64,000 nucleotides of DNA from Bacillota bacterium (GCA_023437715.1 JAEZFK010000024.1:1-64000), one strand, 5' to 3'. Shown: positions 49,399 to 58,944, counted from the stretch's first letter. Numbers and translations are program-made. The notes: generated by a model from the letters alone, not told the origin.

Positions 49399-49619
49399 AT
49401 GCAGATGAGGACAGAGAAAGAAATGTTCGGTTTGATCCTGGATACGGCCAGAGAAGATGAGCGCATACGCGCCGTCTATCTGGGTGGTTCCAGGACCAAC
49501 CCCAATGCCGCACCGGATCTGTTTCAGGATTATGATGTGGTTTACATAGTGAAAGCTGCATGGCCTATCTGGCACAGGTAAGGAAGCTTCCGGCGGATGC
49601 GGACAGGATATGGGAATGA
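49399..49619 (+). pseudogene. Remnant of an aminoglycoside 6-adenylyltransferase (ANT(6)-like) gene
   Basis: The first 51 codons read MRTEKEMFGLILDTAREDERI and then VYLGGSRTNPN and FQDYDVVYIV, the characteristic ANT(6)/AadE N-terminus including its nucleotidyltransferase GGSRTNP motif. The frame then fails. In another frame, beginning at 49560, the sequence reads MAYLAQVRKLPADADRIWE followed by a stop, which resembles the ANT(6) C-terminus. An internal deletion has apparently joined the two ends and removed some 200 codons, including most of the active site, so it cannot be functional. Confidence 0.75.
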
Positions 49620-49703
49620 TTCCGGCTTGCCTTTCCTCCCGTGAAAGTGATAAGATAGACGGTGTGCATTTCCATCACCGGAAATGAGAGAAAGGAAATG
49701 GTT

Positions 49704-50687
49704 ATGGCAGCAGACAAAATGAAGCAGCTGATGATAATGGCTGACTTATGCGGAAGCGTTGTGGAAGGAATTGAGCACCTTCTGACCAGTCCGGGAAATG
49801 AGAGCCTGCTGGAAGAGGCGGTAACCGGATTCATTACCCTGGAGAGAAGCTTCATCGGAATGGAGTGGGACTTTTCTCTGGCCTATGAAACCAGATGGCT
49901 GGCAGAGGTGGTAAGAAGCCGGCTGTTTGTCTATGACAGGGAATTTAAGGACAGGCTGTACCGGTGGTACTACTCCGCATTAAAGGAAATCCGGGATATG
50001 ATGACATCGGAGACGGAAAAATGTCCGGTTTGCGGCGGAAAGGGAAGCCCCTGCTACGGAGCGATTTTTTATACAGAAAGAGGAGTCGATGGGGGCGGCG
50101 TTATAAAGCCGGTCCGGGTCTTTATTAAGTGCCGGGACTGCGGAAGCTATTACCTTGCCCAGGAAGAAGATCTGCGGGAGGACGGAAAAAAGGGCCTGCG
50201 CCGGACAAAAGGGGGATGCAGCCGGATTCTGTCCAATATCGGTGAATTCACGTCCCCCGGGGCCATGCTGTTTATAGGGGAGAAAAAAAGTCAATTATAT
50301 AAGGAAGCAGAAAAGGCAGGATACGATTTAAAGGCCTTATCTCTGGAGGAGGCCTTAAAGGGGAAAGCCGGGGAAAAGGGAACCTATCCTGTGGTGGTCA
50401 TTGACAGGATACCTTCTGACCGGAGGCCGGAACCTATCCTGATCCGGGCGGCGGAGTATTTATCCGGCGGCGGGATTCTCTGGTTCGACGGTCCGGACCT
50501 GGAAAAATCCATACGAAATCTGGGAAAAAAGGGAGCAGCCATGTGGAAAGGGGAGGCCTCGGCAATCTGTCTGACGGCTGACGGCATGGAGGCCCTAGCA
50601 AAAAAATGCGGACTTTTTCTCAAATCCTGCCGTTATGTGGGGACAGCCTTTGGCCGCATTGAATTTATTGCTGAAAAATCAGTCTGA
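49704..50687 (+). CDS. Zinc-ribbon protein with degenerate methyltransferase-like C-terminus
   Basis: This 327-residue protein starts at an ATG 8 nt after AAAGG. Residues 1-110 are helical with no recognised family. A zinc ribbon (EKCPVCGGKG, then IKCRDCGSYY) occupies about residues 112-160. The C-terminal half resembles the end of class I methyltransferases (VVVIDRIPSDRRPEPILIRA, then LSGGGILWFDGPD, then EALAKKCGLFLK), but the glycine-rich SAM loop is replaced by SPGAMLFIGEKK. SAM binding is therefore doubtful. It lies between the hydrogenase-like and ferredoxin-like genes; function unknown. Confidence 0.6.
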   Translation: MAADKMKQLMIMADLCGSVVEGIEHLLTSPGNESLLEEAVTGFITLERSFIGMEWDFSLAYETRWLAEVVRSRLFVYDREFKDRLYRWYYSALKEIRDMMTSETEKCPVCGGKGSPCYGAIFYTERGVDGGGVIKPVRVFIKCRDCGSYYLAQEEDLREDGKKGLRRTKGGCSRILSNIGEFTSPGAMLFIGEKKSQLYKEAEKAGYDLKALSLEEALKGKAGEKGTYPVVVIDRIPSDRRPEPILIRAAEYLSGGGILWFDGPDLEKSIRNLGKKGAAMWKGEASAICLTADGMEALAKKCGLFLKSCRYVGTAFGRIEFIAEKSV

Positions 50688-50702
50688 AAGAAGGAATGAG
50701 AT

Positions 50703-51989
50703 ATGGGTCATCTGACAAGCCGGGATGCTTACTTGAATTTAAGTGACCGGATCAACTGGTTTACCCAGGGGGCGCCTGCATCGGAGACGCTTTATAAGAT
50801 TTTGCAGGTTTTATATACGGAAAAGGAGGCCAAATGGGTGTCTCTTCTTCCGGTAAGGCCCTTTACCGCCAAAAGGGCGGCCAGGATCTGGCAGACCTCG
50901 GAATACAAGGCGGAAAGGCTTTTGGACCATCTCTGCGAAAAGGCCCTGCTGGTGGATTCGTGGCACAACGGAGTCCGCAAATTTGTAATGCCGCCGCCAA
51001 TGGCCGGATTCATTGAATTTGCCCTTATGAGAACCAGAGGAGATATTGACCAGAAATACCTGGGAGAGCTTTATTACCAGTACATGAACGTGGAAGAGGA
51101 TTTTATCAAGGATTTATTTTTTGCCACGGAAACAAAGCTGGGCCGTGTCTATGTTCAGGAGCCGGTGCTTGCCAATGATAAGACCAACCATATTTTAGAC
51201 TATGAAAGAGCTACTCATATTGTGGAGGAGGCCAAATACATCGGCCTGGGGCTCTGCTACTGCCGCCATAAGATGTTTCATGCCGGCCATCCCTGCGAGA
51301 TCGACGCTCCCTGGGATGTTTGTTTAACTTTTGACAATGTAGCCCGTTCCCTGGCTGAGCACGGAGATTATGCAAGACTCATTTCCAAGGAAGAAGCCCT
51401 TGACGCCCTGGAACGCTCCTATGCCAGCAATCTGGTGCAGATCGGGGAAAATGTGAGAGAGCATCCGGCATTTATCTGTAACTGCTGCGGCTGCTGCTGT
51501 GAAGCTCTTCAGGCCGCGAGAAAGTTCAGCCCCATGCAGCCTGTGGCAACCACCAATTATATTCCGAAAGTCACGGAGGAAACCTGTGTGGGCTGCGGAA
51601 AATGCGCCAGGGTCTGTCCTGTGCTGGCGATTTCCATGGAAGAGGGGACCGGCGGAAAGAAAAAGGCTGTGGTGGATGAAGAAATCTGCCTCGGGTGCGG
51701 CGTCTGCGCCAGAAACTGCGGCGTAAAGGCCATTGAAATGAAACGGCGGCCAAAGCAGATCATCACTCCGGTCAACAGCACCCACCGGTTTGTGCTTCAG
51801 GCCATTGAAAAGGGGACCTTGCAGAACCTGATTTTTGACAATCAGGCCTTTGCCAACCACCGGGCTATGGCGGCGCTTTTTGAGACGATTTTAAAGCTGC
51901 CTCCGGTGAAACAGGCATTGGCCAGCAAGCAGTTAAAGTCCATTTATCTGGACAGGCTTTTGTCGCTTCATGAGAAGACAGAAGCATAA
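50703..51989 (+). CDS. 4Fe-4S dicluster protein with N-terminal winged-helix-like and Cys-rich domains
   Basis: This 428-residue protein has an N-terminal segment resembling a winged helix (about residues 25-95). A middle domain has conserved Cys in LGLCYCRHKM and HPAFICNCCGCCCEA. A two-cluster ferredoxin domain follows (CVGCGKCARVCP and CLGCGVCARNCG, about 290-345). Similar proteins are annotated as 4Fe-4S binding proteins of unknown role. It may exchange electrons with the hydrogenase-like protein encoded upstream. It starts 15 bp after the zinc-ribbon gene. Confidence 0.78.
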   Translation: MGHLTSRDAYLNLSDRINWFTQGAPASETLYKILQVLYTEKEAKWVSLLPVRPFTAKRAARIWQTSEYKAERLLDHLCEKALLVDSWHNGVRKFVMPPPMAGFIEFALMRTRGDIDQKYLGELYYQYMNVEEDFIKDLFFATETKLGRVYVQEPVLANDKTNHILDYERATHIVEEAKYIGLGLCYCRHKMFHAGHPCEIDAPWDVCLTFDNVARSLAEHGDYARLISKEEALDALERSYASNLVQIGENVREHPAFICNCCGCCCEALQAARKFSPMQPVATTNYIPKVTEETCVGCGKCARVCPVLAISMEEGTGGKKKAVVDEEICLGCGVCARNCGVKAIEMKRRPKQIITPVNSTHRFVLQAIEKGTLQNLIFDNQAFANHRAMAALFETILKLPPVKQALASKQLKSIYLDRLLSLHEKTEA

Positions 51990-52013
51990 GAGAGCAGAAA
52001 AGGGAGTGGTGAC

Positions 52014-52517
52014 GTGTTTGACCGGTTGACGGAAAATGACATAAAAAAGATGCAGGAAGAGATCGATTACCGGAAGCTGGTGGTCCGTAAGGAAGCGCTG
52101 GAGGCGGTAAAGGAGGCCAGGGCTCATGGGGATTTGAGCGAAAACTTTGAATACCATGCGGCCAAAAAGGACAAGAACCAGAATGAGAGCAGAATCCGTT
52201 ATCTGGAGCGGATGATAAAGACGGCCCAGATCATTTCCGACCAGTCCCCGGAGGATGAAATCGGGCTTTATAATACGGTAGACCTATATTTTGAAGATGA
52301 TGATGAAACGGAAACCTACAAGCTGGTGACAACAGTCCGGGGCAATTCCATGAAAGGGCTCATCAGCTCGGAGTCGCCTTTGGGAAAGGCTGTCATGGGC
52401 CATAAGGTAGGGGATAGGGTCTATGTGAGAATTGATGACAGAAACGGATACTATGTGGTGGTAAAACGCCTGGAAAATACAACGGATGACGGAAGCGATA
52501 AGCTGAGAAGCTATTGA
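52014..52517 (+). CDS. greA: GreA/GreB-family transcript cleavage factor
   Basis: This 167-residue protein starts at a GTG preceded by GGGAGTGG. The N-terminal coiled coil contains the catalytic acidic tip, EARAHGDLSENFEYHAAK, and the C-terminal FKBP-like domain spans about residues 85-160. It rescues backtracked RNA polymerase by stimulating cleavage of the transcript 3' end. The C-terminal LISSESPLGKAVMGHKVGD matches GreA. It is slightly longer than typical GreA (about 158). Confidence 0.92.
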   Translation: MFDRLTENDIKKMQEEIDYRKLVVRKEALEAVKEARAHGDLSENFEYHAAKKDKNQNESRIRYLERMIKTAQIISDQSPEDEIGLYNTVDLYFEDDDETETYKLVTTVRGNSMKGLISSESPLGKAVMGHKVGDRVYVRIDDRNGYYVVVKRLENTTDDGSDKLRSY

Positions 52518-52542
52518 CCTGCTGAAGGGAAGAAATAAGACG

Positions 52543-53889
52543 ATGAAGGATATGACAAAAGGAAATATCACCTCCCAGCTGATCCGCTTTTCCATTCCCC
52601 TGGTTTTGGGAAACTTTTTTCAGCTCACCTATAATGCGGTGGACTCTATTATTGTGGGCCGGTTTGTAGGAGAGAATGCCCTGGCGGCTGTGGGAACAGC
52701 CAACCCTGTGATGAACATTGTGATCCTGGGAATCACGGGAATCTGTATCGGAGCTTCGGTGCTCATGAGCGAATTCTTCGGTGCGGGAAATCATGAGAAG
52801 CTGAAAAAGGAGGTGGCTACCACACTTTTATTCGGCTGTTACTTTTCCCTGGCCATTGCCGTCCTGGGGGTGTTTTTTTCCGGCTTAATCATGAGGCTTC
52901 TTCATGTGCCGGAGGAAATACAGAAAGACGGGACCCTGTATCTGCGGGTCATATTTTTGGGAATGCCTTTCACCTTTTTTTACAATGCGGTCGCTGCGGC
53001 TTTGCGGAGCGTAGGGGATTCCAGGACTCCGGTCCGTTTTCTGGCTATGGCTTCTGTGATGAACGCCTTGCTGGATCTGGTTTTTGTGGCAGGCCTGGAC
53101 CTGGGAGTTTTGGGCGCGGCTCTGTCTACGGATATTGCAGAGGCGGCTTCTGCCATTTTGTGCGTGGTGTACATATATCGAAAGGTGCCGCTTTTAAGGC
53201 TGAAACCAAAGGACAGCCGGATGGACAGGGAGCTTCTGGGACTGACTCTAAGGCAGGGAGCCATTACGGCCCTGCAGCAGTCCTGCCAGCCCATTGGAAA
53301 GCTTTTGATCCAGGGCATGATCAATCCTCTGGGTGTCAGCACCATAGCCGCATTTAATGCGGTGAACCGGGTGGATGATTTTGCATTTACCCCGGAGCAG
53401 AGCATTTCCAGCGGGATGATGACGTTTATTGCCCAGAACCGTGGGGCGAAAAACAGGGAACGGGTGAAGAGGGGCTTCCGGGCAGGGCTTTTCCTGGAGG
53501 CGGGCTACTGGGCGGTTATCTGCACCCTCATTCTGGTTTTCAAGGAGCCGGTGATGAAGCTGTTCGTGTCGGATGGGGACAGAGGCATGGTGCCCATTGG
53601 GGTGGAATATTTAAGCCTGATGGCTTTCTTTTATCTGATGCCTGCCTTTACCAACGGAATCCAGGGATTTTTCCGGGGAATGGGGAATATGTCCATCACC
53701 CTGATTTCCACCATCATCCAGATATCGGTCCGGGTGATCTTTGTCTGGCTGCTGGTTCCTGTTATGGGAATGAAAGGCGTTGCTTTTGCCTGCCTCATAG
53801 GCTGGGCCTGTATGCTGCTGGCTGAGGTGCCGTATTATTTTTGGTTTGTAAATAGAAACGAATTGCTGCGGGAGAGGAAGAATGATTAA
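52543..53889 (+). CDS. MATE family efflux transporter
   Basis: This 448-residue protein has about twelve hydrophobic segments arranged as two repeats. It shows MATE signatures such as PLVLGNFFQLTYNAVDSIIVG in the first helix and the PAFTNGIQGFFRGMGN region in the second half. MATE proteins export cationic drugs or metabolites using Na+ or H+ gradients. It overlaps the downstream HAD gene by 8 bp. The substrate is unknown. Confidence 0.9.
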   Translation: MKDMTKGNITSQLIRFSIPLVLGNFFQLTYNAVDSIIVGRFVGENALAAVGTANPVMNIVILGITGICIGASVLMSEFFGAGNHEKLKKEVATTLLFGCYFSLAIAVLGVFFSGLIMRLLHVPEEIQKDGTLYLRVIFLGMPFTFFYNAVAAALRSVGDSRTPVRFLAMASVMNALLDLVFVAGLDLGVLGAALSTDIAEAASAILCVVYIYRKVPLLRLKPKDSRMDRELLGLTLRQGAITALQQSCQPIGKLLIQGMINPLGVSTIAAFNAVNRVDDFAFTPEQSISSGMMTFIAQNRGAKNRERVKRGFRAGLFLEAGYWAVICTLILVFKEPVMKLFVSDGDRGMVPIGVEYLSLMAFFYLMPAFTNGIQGFFRGMGNMSITLISTIIQISVRVIFVWLLVPVMGMKGVAFACLIGWACMLLAEVPYYFWFVNRNELLRERKND

Positions 53890-54496
53890 AAATATTGTAT
53901 TTGATATGGGAAGAGTGCTGTTAAATTATGAAGGCGACATGGTATGCCGTCATTTCATCCAGGATGAGGCAAAACGAAGAACAGTGGCATCCGCTGTATT
54001 TGATTCCCAGGAATGGCTACTGCTGGACATGGGCCTGATCTCAGAGGAAGAGGCCTTAAAGCGGATGCAGAGGCGGCTGGATACGGACGATGAAAAGGAA
54101 ATGGCGGCCCTCTGCCTGGCCCATTGGCATGAGTACAACATGTGGCCCATAGAGGGGATGGAAGAGCTGGTGGCCCGGCTTAAGGAAGAGGGATACGGGA
54201 TTTATCTTTTATCCAATGCCTCTCTCCGCCTTTTGGACTGTTATCAGATGATTCCGGGAATCCGGCATTTTGACGGAGTCATATTTTCCGCAGAGGTGAA
54301 ATATATAAAGCCCCAAAAGGAAATATATTACCACTTGTTCGACCGGTTCCATTTAAAGCCGGAGGAATGTATTTTTATTGATGATCTTCCTCTCAATGTG
54401 GAAGGGGCCGTAGCATGCGGCATGAAAGGCTACTGCTTTGCGGACGGGGATGTGGAGAGGCTGGAAGAATTCCTGTCCCACTTAAACGAAAGCTGA
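53882..54496 (+). CDS. HAD-family hydrolase
   Basis: This 204-residue protein has HAD motif I as VFDMGRVLLN, where the second aspartate of DxD is replaced by Gly (DMG), as seen in several YihX-like HADs. Motif II is YLLSNAS, the motif III lysine lies in KYIKPQKEIY and motif IV is FIDDLPLNVEGA. A helical cap follows motif I. Such proteins dephosphorylate sugar or nucleotide phosphates. It is translationally coupled to the MATE gene. Confidence 0.88.
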   Translation: MIKNIVFDMGRVLLNYEGDMVCRHFIQDEAKRRTVASAVFDSQEWLLLDMGLISEEEALKRMQRRLDTDDEKEMAALCLAHWHEYNMWPIEGMEELVARLKEEGYGIYLLSNASLRLLDCYQMIPGIRHFDGVIFSAEVKYIKPQKEIYYHLFDRFHLKPEECIFIDDLPLNVEGAVACGMKGYCFADGDVERLEEFLSHLNES

Positions 54497-54536
54497 CAGA
54501 GAGCGGTGTACATAAGGAAATGGAGAGACGTTAATC

Positions 54537-55394
54537 ATGTACCGGATTCAGATTGAGGATATGGATATTGAGCAGATCGCCAGGTCCGGTCAGTGCTTCC
54601 GCATGGGGAAGCAGGCGGAGGAAGCTGGCGTCTGGACAGTGGCGGCGGCCGGAGAATACGTGGAAACCGTTAAGGACGGAGATTATTTCCTCTTTTCCTG
54701 CGAGAAGAAAGAATTTGAGGAGAAATGGGCCGGATATTTTGACTTACAGACCGATTACGGCGGATATAAGAAAAATGTGGCGTCTGATGACGCTTATCTT
54801 AAGGCAGCCATGAAATGCGGCTGGGGCGTGCGGATCCTGAACCAGGACTTATGGGAAATGATCGTGACCTTTCTGATTTCCCAGAACAACAATATCGCCC
54901 GGATTAAGGGAAGCGTGGACGGGCTGTGCAGGCGTCTCGGCAGGGAAAAGAAAGGGACCGGACTGAGGCTTTCCCCAGGCGGATGGGAGGAAAGGGAAAG
55001 GATTTATTACACATTTCCGGAGCCTGAGGCCATTGTCCGGGCAGGCATGGAGGGATTATCCGGCCTGGGCCTTGGCTACCGTGATAAATACATTCTGAAA
55101 GCTGCGGAAAGGTGCAGCGGACCGGAGGGAGCGGCATGGCTGAAAACCATCCGGGAGGCGGATTATGAAACTGCCCATGGGCTGCTGATGGAGCAGTACG
55201 GAATCGGCCGGAAGGTGGCGGACTGCGTCTGTTTATTCGGACTTCACCACATCGGAGCTTTTCCCGTGGACACCCATGTGAAGCAGATTATAGAGAACCA
55301 TTATCCTCATGGCTTTCCCATGAAACGGTATCAGGGGTATGCCGGAATCCTTCAGCAGTACATGTTTTATTATAAGGTAAATAAGCTGGCTTAA
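54537..55394 (+). CDS. ogg: 8-oxoguanine DNA glycosylase, OGG-like (HhH-GPD superfamily)
   Basis: This 285-residue protein has an OGG_N-like domain (residues 1-100) and an HhH-GPD domain. The helix-hairpin-helix GIGRKVADCVCLFG contains the catalytic Lys226, and the conserved Asp245 lies in FPVDTHV. It lacks the C-terminal [4Fe-4S] cysteines of MutY and Nth. It would excise 8-oxoguanine and nick the strand by beta-elimination. QDLWEMIVTFLISQNN near residue 105 is typical of the family. Confidence 0.88.
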   Translation: MYRIQIEDMDIEQIARSGQCFRMGKQAEEAGVWTVAAAGEYVETVKDGDYFLFSCEKKEFEEKWAGYFDLQTDYGGYKKNVASDDAYLKAAMKCGWGVRILNQDLWEMIVTFLISQNNNIARIKGSVDGLCRRLGREKKGTGLRLSPGGWEERERIYYTFPEPEAIVRAGMEGLSGLGLGYRDKYILKAAERCSGPEGAAWLKTIREADYETAHGLLMEQYGIGRKVADCVCLFGLHHIGAFPVDTHVKQIIENHYPHGFPMKRYQGYAGILQQYMFYYKVNKLA

Positions 55395-55420
55395 GGGTAA
55401 GCGGTTTATTTGATAAAAAG

Positions 55421-55451
55421 GCCTGTGCACAGAAAAATGCACAGGCTTTTT
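55421..55451 (+). terminator. Intrinsic terminator after the OGG-like gene
   Basis: GCCTGTGCA (55421-55429) pairs perfectly with TGCACAGGC (55438-55446), followed by TTTTT. The following spacer to 55659 has no gene I can support and no convincing promoter. Confidence 0.85.
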
Positions 55452-55659
55452 GCATGCCAGAAAGCTCCTTTCGGAAATTCCCTCATATGCGAAAAATGCT
55501 CCGTTCCGGATGCAGTCTCCTGCCTCTTTATCCCTGCCGAAAAATGGCGGAATATTTCATACTTTTATCACAAAATTGTCAAGAATATATCACACAATTT
55601 TCACATTTCCCTTTTACCCTAAATGAGAACGCAAAAATGCGAAAAAGGAGGAGAAAGAG

Positions 55660-56697
55660 TTGATCGAAGTGAAAAACCTGGTAAAGGATTACGGCGGTCA
55701 TCTGGCTGTGGACCATTTGAGCTTTACCATCAATGACGGCCAGATCTACGGCTTTTTAGGGCCCAACGGCGCCGGGAAATCCACCACCATGAATATTATG
55801 ACAGGATATATTGGGGCTACGGAGGGAGATGTGCTGATCAACGGACGCAATATTTTAGAGGAGCCGGAGGAAGCGAAGAAAAACATCGGCTATCTGCCGG
55901 AGCTTCCGCCGCTTTATATGGATATGACCGTGGAAGAGCAGCTGATGTTTGCAGCAGAATTAAAGAAAATCCCTAAAAAGGAAAGAAAGCAGGCCGTGGA
56001 CAGGGTTCTGGAACTGGCGAAATTAAATGATGTAAAGGGCCGGCTGATCCGGAATCTTTCCAAGGGCTACCGGCAGCGGGTGGGCCTGGCACAGGCCGTT
56101 ATCGGACTCCCCCCGGTGATCATTCTGGATGAGCCTACCGTTGGCCTGGACCCTAAGCAGATCATTGAAATACGGGATACCATCCGGAAGCTGGGAGAAA
56201 ACCATACGGTGATTTTAAGCTCCCACATTCTGTCAGAGGTCAGTGCGGTCTGCGACCACATCCTCATCATAGACAAGGGGAAACTGATTGCCAGCGATAC
56301 GCCGGAGAACTTAGAAAAGCAGATGGCGGGAACGTCAGGCATGGAACTTTTGGTAAAAGGGGCAGAAGAGGAGATTTACAGCACTCTGGAGTCTGTTTCC
56401 CGGGCAGAGGATATTACGGTACGGGAAAGCGGCGAAGAGGGCGTCTGCAAGGTATCATTTGGCATCGGCGAAGAGGAGAAGGAGAACGGAGAGGACATCC
56501 GCGAATCCATTTTCTTTGCATTTGCGGACCGAAGGCTGCCCATCCTTTCCATGAAAGCCACTAAGGCTTCCCTGGAAGAGGTATTCCTGGAGCTGACCGG
56601 AGAGGCCGAGGAAGCAGGAAAAGCGGCTTCCGAAGAAAAGGAAATATCCGGAGAAGAAATGAGTGAAAATGACGAGGAAGAGGGGGATGAAGAGTAA
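55660..56697 (+). CDS. ABC transporter ATP-binding protein (GldA/CcmA-type)
   Basis: This 345-residue ATPase starts at a TTG preceded by AAGGAGG. It has Walker A GPNGAGKSTT, signature NLSKGYRQRVGLAQA and Walker B VIILDEPTVGLD. A C-terminal dimerisation region and a very acidic tail (EEAGKAASEEKEISGEE) follow. It forms an operon with a permease, a GldG-like extracytoplasmic protein and a DUF4340 protein, resembling gldAFG-type exporters. The substrate is unknown. Confidence 0.9.
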   Translation: MIEVKNLVKDYGGHLAVDHLSFTINDGQIYGFLGPNGAGKSTTMNIMTGYIGATEGDVLINGRNILEEPEEAKKNIGYLPELPPLYMDMTVEEQLMFAAELKKIPKKERKQAVDRVLELAKLNDVKGRLIRNLSKGYRQRVGLAQAVIGLPPVIILDEPTVGLDPKQIIEIRDTIRKLGENHTVILSSHILSEVSAVCDHILIIDKGKLIASDTPENLEKQMAGTSGMELLVKGAEEEIYSTLESVSRAEDITVRESGEEGVCKVSFGIGEEEKENGEDIRESIFFAFADRRLPILSMKATKASLEEVFLELTGEAEEAGKAASEEKEISGEEMSENDEEEGDEE

Positions 56698-57563
56698 TGG
56701 CCGCTATTTATAAAAGAGAATTAAAATCCTATTTCCAGTCCATGACCGGATACGTATTTATCGCCTTTATGGTGCTGTTTATAGGAATTTACTTTATGGC
56801 TTACAACATGACCAGCGGATATCCGTATTTTTCCTATACCTTATCCGGCATGGTCACCATTATTATGATAGCCATTCCGGTGCTTACCATGAGAAGCTTT
56901 GCGGATGAAAGAAAGATGAAGACGGACCAGCTGCTGCTGACCGCTCCCGTATCCGTGAGCAAAATGGTTCTGGGAAAATATTTTTCCATGGTGACCGTAT
57001 TTGCGGTTCCGGTGGTTCTTTCCGCTTTCTGCCCGCTCATCATTAAGCTGAACGGAACGGCCAACTTAAAGGGAGACTATGCCGCCATTCTGGCATTTTT
57101 CCTGCTGGGCTGCCTTTATATTGCCCTGGGCATGTTCATCTCTTCCTTAACGGAGAGCCAGATCATTGCCGCGGTAGGGTCCTTTGGAATCATCCTTTTG
57201 CTCCTTTTGTGGCCTAACCTGGTGGGCTTTCTGCCTACAACCGCTTCAGGCTCTGCCATAGGCTTTCTCATCCTCTGGTCCTTAGCCGTATTCATTGTGC
57301 ACCGGGTGACGAGCCACGGCCCCCTGGCGGCGGTTCTGGAGGTGGCAGGGATTGTCTGTATTCTGGCAATTTATTTCCTGAAAAGGACTCTCTTTGACCG
57401 CGCCCTGACCAATATCCTGGAAAAGGTGGCTGTAACGGATGTATTCCGGAACTTTTCCAGCAATTCCCTCTTTGATGCAGGCGGCCTGATCTACTATATC
57501 AGCATTATATTCCTGCTGGTATTTTTGACTGTACAGTCTGTAGAGAAACGCAGATGGAGCTAG
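56697..57563 (+). CDS. ABC transporter permease (GldF/ABC-2 type)
   Basis: This 288-residue protein shares one base with the upstream stop codon (TAATG), implying coupling. It has about six hydrophobic segments, with MAAIYKRELKSYFQSMTGYV at the N-terminus and LTMRSFADERKMKTDQLLLTAP in the first loop, the standard pattern of GldF-like ABC-2 permeases. It forms the membrane part of the exporter or mechanical transporter with the ATPase encoded upstream. Confidence 0.9.
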   Translation: MAAIYKRELKSYFQSMTGYVFIAFMVLFIGIYFMAYNMTSGYPYFSYTLSGMVTIIMIAIPVLTMRSFADERKMKTDQLLLTAPVSVSKMVLGKYFSMVTVFAVPVVLSAFCPLIIKLNGTANLKGDYAAILAFFLLGCLYIALGMFISSLTESQIIAAVGSFGIILLLLLWPNLVGFLPTTASGSAIGFLILWSLAVFIVHRVTSHGPLAAVLEVAGIVCILAIYFLKRTLFDRALTNILEKVAVTDVFRNFSSNSLFDAGGLIYYISIIFLLVFLTVQSVEKRRWS

Positions 57564-57573
57564 GAGGATGGAG

Positions 57574-58944
57574 ATGAACAGAAAATTAAAGAAAGGCGGC
57601 TATACGGCGATCCTTTCGGTGATCGTCATCGCTGCCGTTATTGTATTGAACTTGATTATAGGCCGTCTTCCGGAAAAGGTGCGGCAGTGGGATATGAGCA
57701 GCAGCCAGATTTACTCTCTGGGAGGTACCACAAAGGACTTACTGGCTTCCCTGGATAAGGACGTTACGATCTATGTGGTGGCTGACCCGGGTTCCGTGGA
57801 CAAGAGAATCACCAGCTTTGTAAAGCGCTATGAAGACTTGTCCAGCCATATCAAGGTGGTGACGGTGGATTCGGTCCTTCACCCGGATCAGGTAAATAAG
57901 TTAAATGCAAAGGACAACACCTTATTTGTAAGCTGCGATTCTACCAATAAGACGGAATCCATTGCCCTGACCGACATCATCAAATACGATCAGGAATCCT
58001 ACTATTATTATGGAGAAAGCAAGGAGACGGAATTTGACGGGGAAGGCCAGCTGACGGGAGCCATTTCCCATGTGACCAGCAATGTGCAGAAAACGGTTTA
58101 TGTGACGGAAGGACACGGAGAGGCAGCCCTGGGAGCCACGGTTTCCGATATGCTGAAAAAGTCCAATTTAACGGTTACCTCCTTAAACCTGCTTACAGCC
58201 GGAAGCATTCCGGAGGAGTGTGAGCTGCTCCTCATCAATGCGCCGGCAACAGATCTGGCCGCAGATGAGCAGAAGATGCTTACCGACTACTTAAACGGCG
58301 GCGGAAACGTGATGATTCTGGCCGGCTACAGCGATAAGGACCGGCCGAACCTGAAAGCACTTATAAGTGACTACGGCTTAAAGCTGGAAGACGGCCTTGC
58401 GGCGGACACAAAGAATTTCTACCAGAATAACCCCTATTACATCTTCCCGACCATTGAGCCTGGAAGCGAAGTGACAAACGGTATTGATACGAAGAGCGCG
58501 GCTCTGGTGCTTCAGTCGGCGGCCCTGACCCAAAATCAGGATATTCCCGACGGCCTGGAAGTGACGCCTTTCATGGAAACCAGTGACGGCGGAATGCTGG
58601 TAACGGCTGACGGCCAGACAAAGGGAACCTATATTCTGGGAGCCGTATCGGAAAAGACTCTGGACTCCGGGACAGCCTGCTTAACGATTATGAGCACCCC
58701 GTCTCTTATCGATGAGAACTTAAACACCAGCTTTACCAATTTGACTAACTTAAGCATTTTCATGAATGCAGTTACCTCAAATTTCGATGACGTTTCCAAC
58801 GTATCCATCCCATCCAAGAGCCTGGAAGTAACCTATAACACGGTCACTCACGGAGGACTGTGGGGCATTCTGTTCATATTTGTCATCCCGGTATTGACCC
58901 TGGCCGCCGGACTGGTGATCTGGTTAAAGCGCAGGCGTCTGTAG
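57574..58944 (+). CDS. GldG-like ABC-type auxiliary protein
   Basis: This 456-residue protein has one N-terminal hydrophobic segment (about residues 10-30), a large extracytoplasmic domain of the ABC_transp_aux type (YSLGGTTKDLLASLDKDVTIYVV, shown in part, and TVYVTEGHGEAALG) and a C-terminal membrane segment before KRRRL. The ATG at 57574 is 6 nt from AGGAGG, whereas the ATG at 57568 directly abuts it. GldG works with GldF in Bacteroidetes gliding; here the organism is Gram-positive, so the role must differ. Confidence 0.87.
   Translation: MNRKLKKGGYTAILSVIVIAAVIVLNLIIGRLPEKVRQWDMSSSQIYSLGGTTKDLLASLDKDVTIYVVADPGSVDKRITSFVKRYEDLSSHIKVVTVDSVLHPDQVNKLNAKDNTLFVSCDSTNKTESIALTDIIKYDQESYYYYGESKETEFDGEGQLTGAISHVTSNVQKTVYVTEGHGEAALGATVSDMLKKSNLTVTSLNLLTAGSIPEECELLLINAPATDLAADEQKMLTDYLNGGGNVMILAGYSDKDRPNLKALISDYGLKLEDGLAADTKNFYQNNPYYIFPTIEPGSEVTNGIDTKSAALVLQSAALTQNQDIPDGLEVTPFMETSDGGMLVTADGQTKGTYILGAVSEKTLDSGTACLTIMSTPSLIDENLNTSFTNLTNLSIFMNAVTSNFDDVSNVSIPSKSLEVTYNTVTHGGLWGILFIFVIPVLTLAAGLVIWLKRRRL

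Noticed and set aside
55410..55663. Two overlapping 70-codon ORFs before the Gld-like operon
   Set aside because: They start inside or just after the terminator, have no ribosome site and have random-looking translations.
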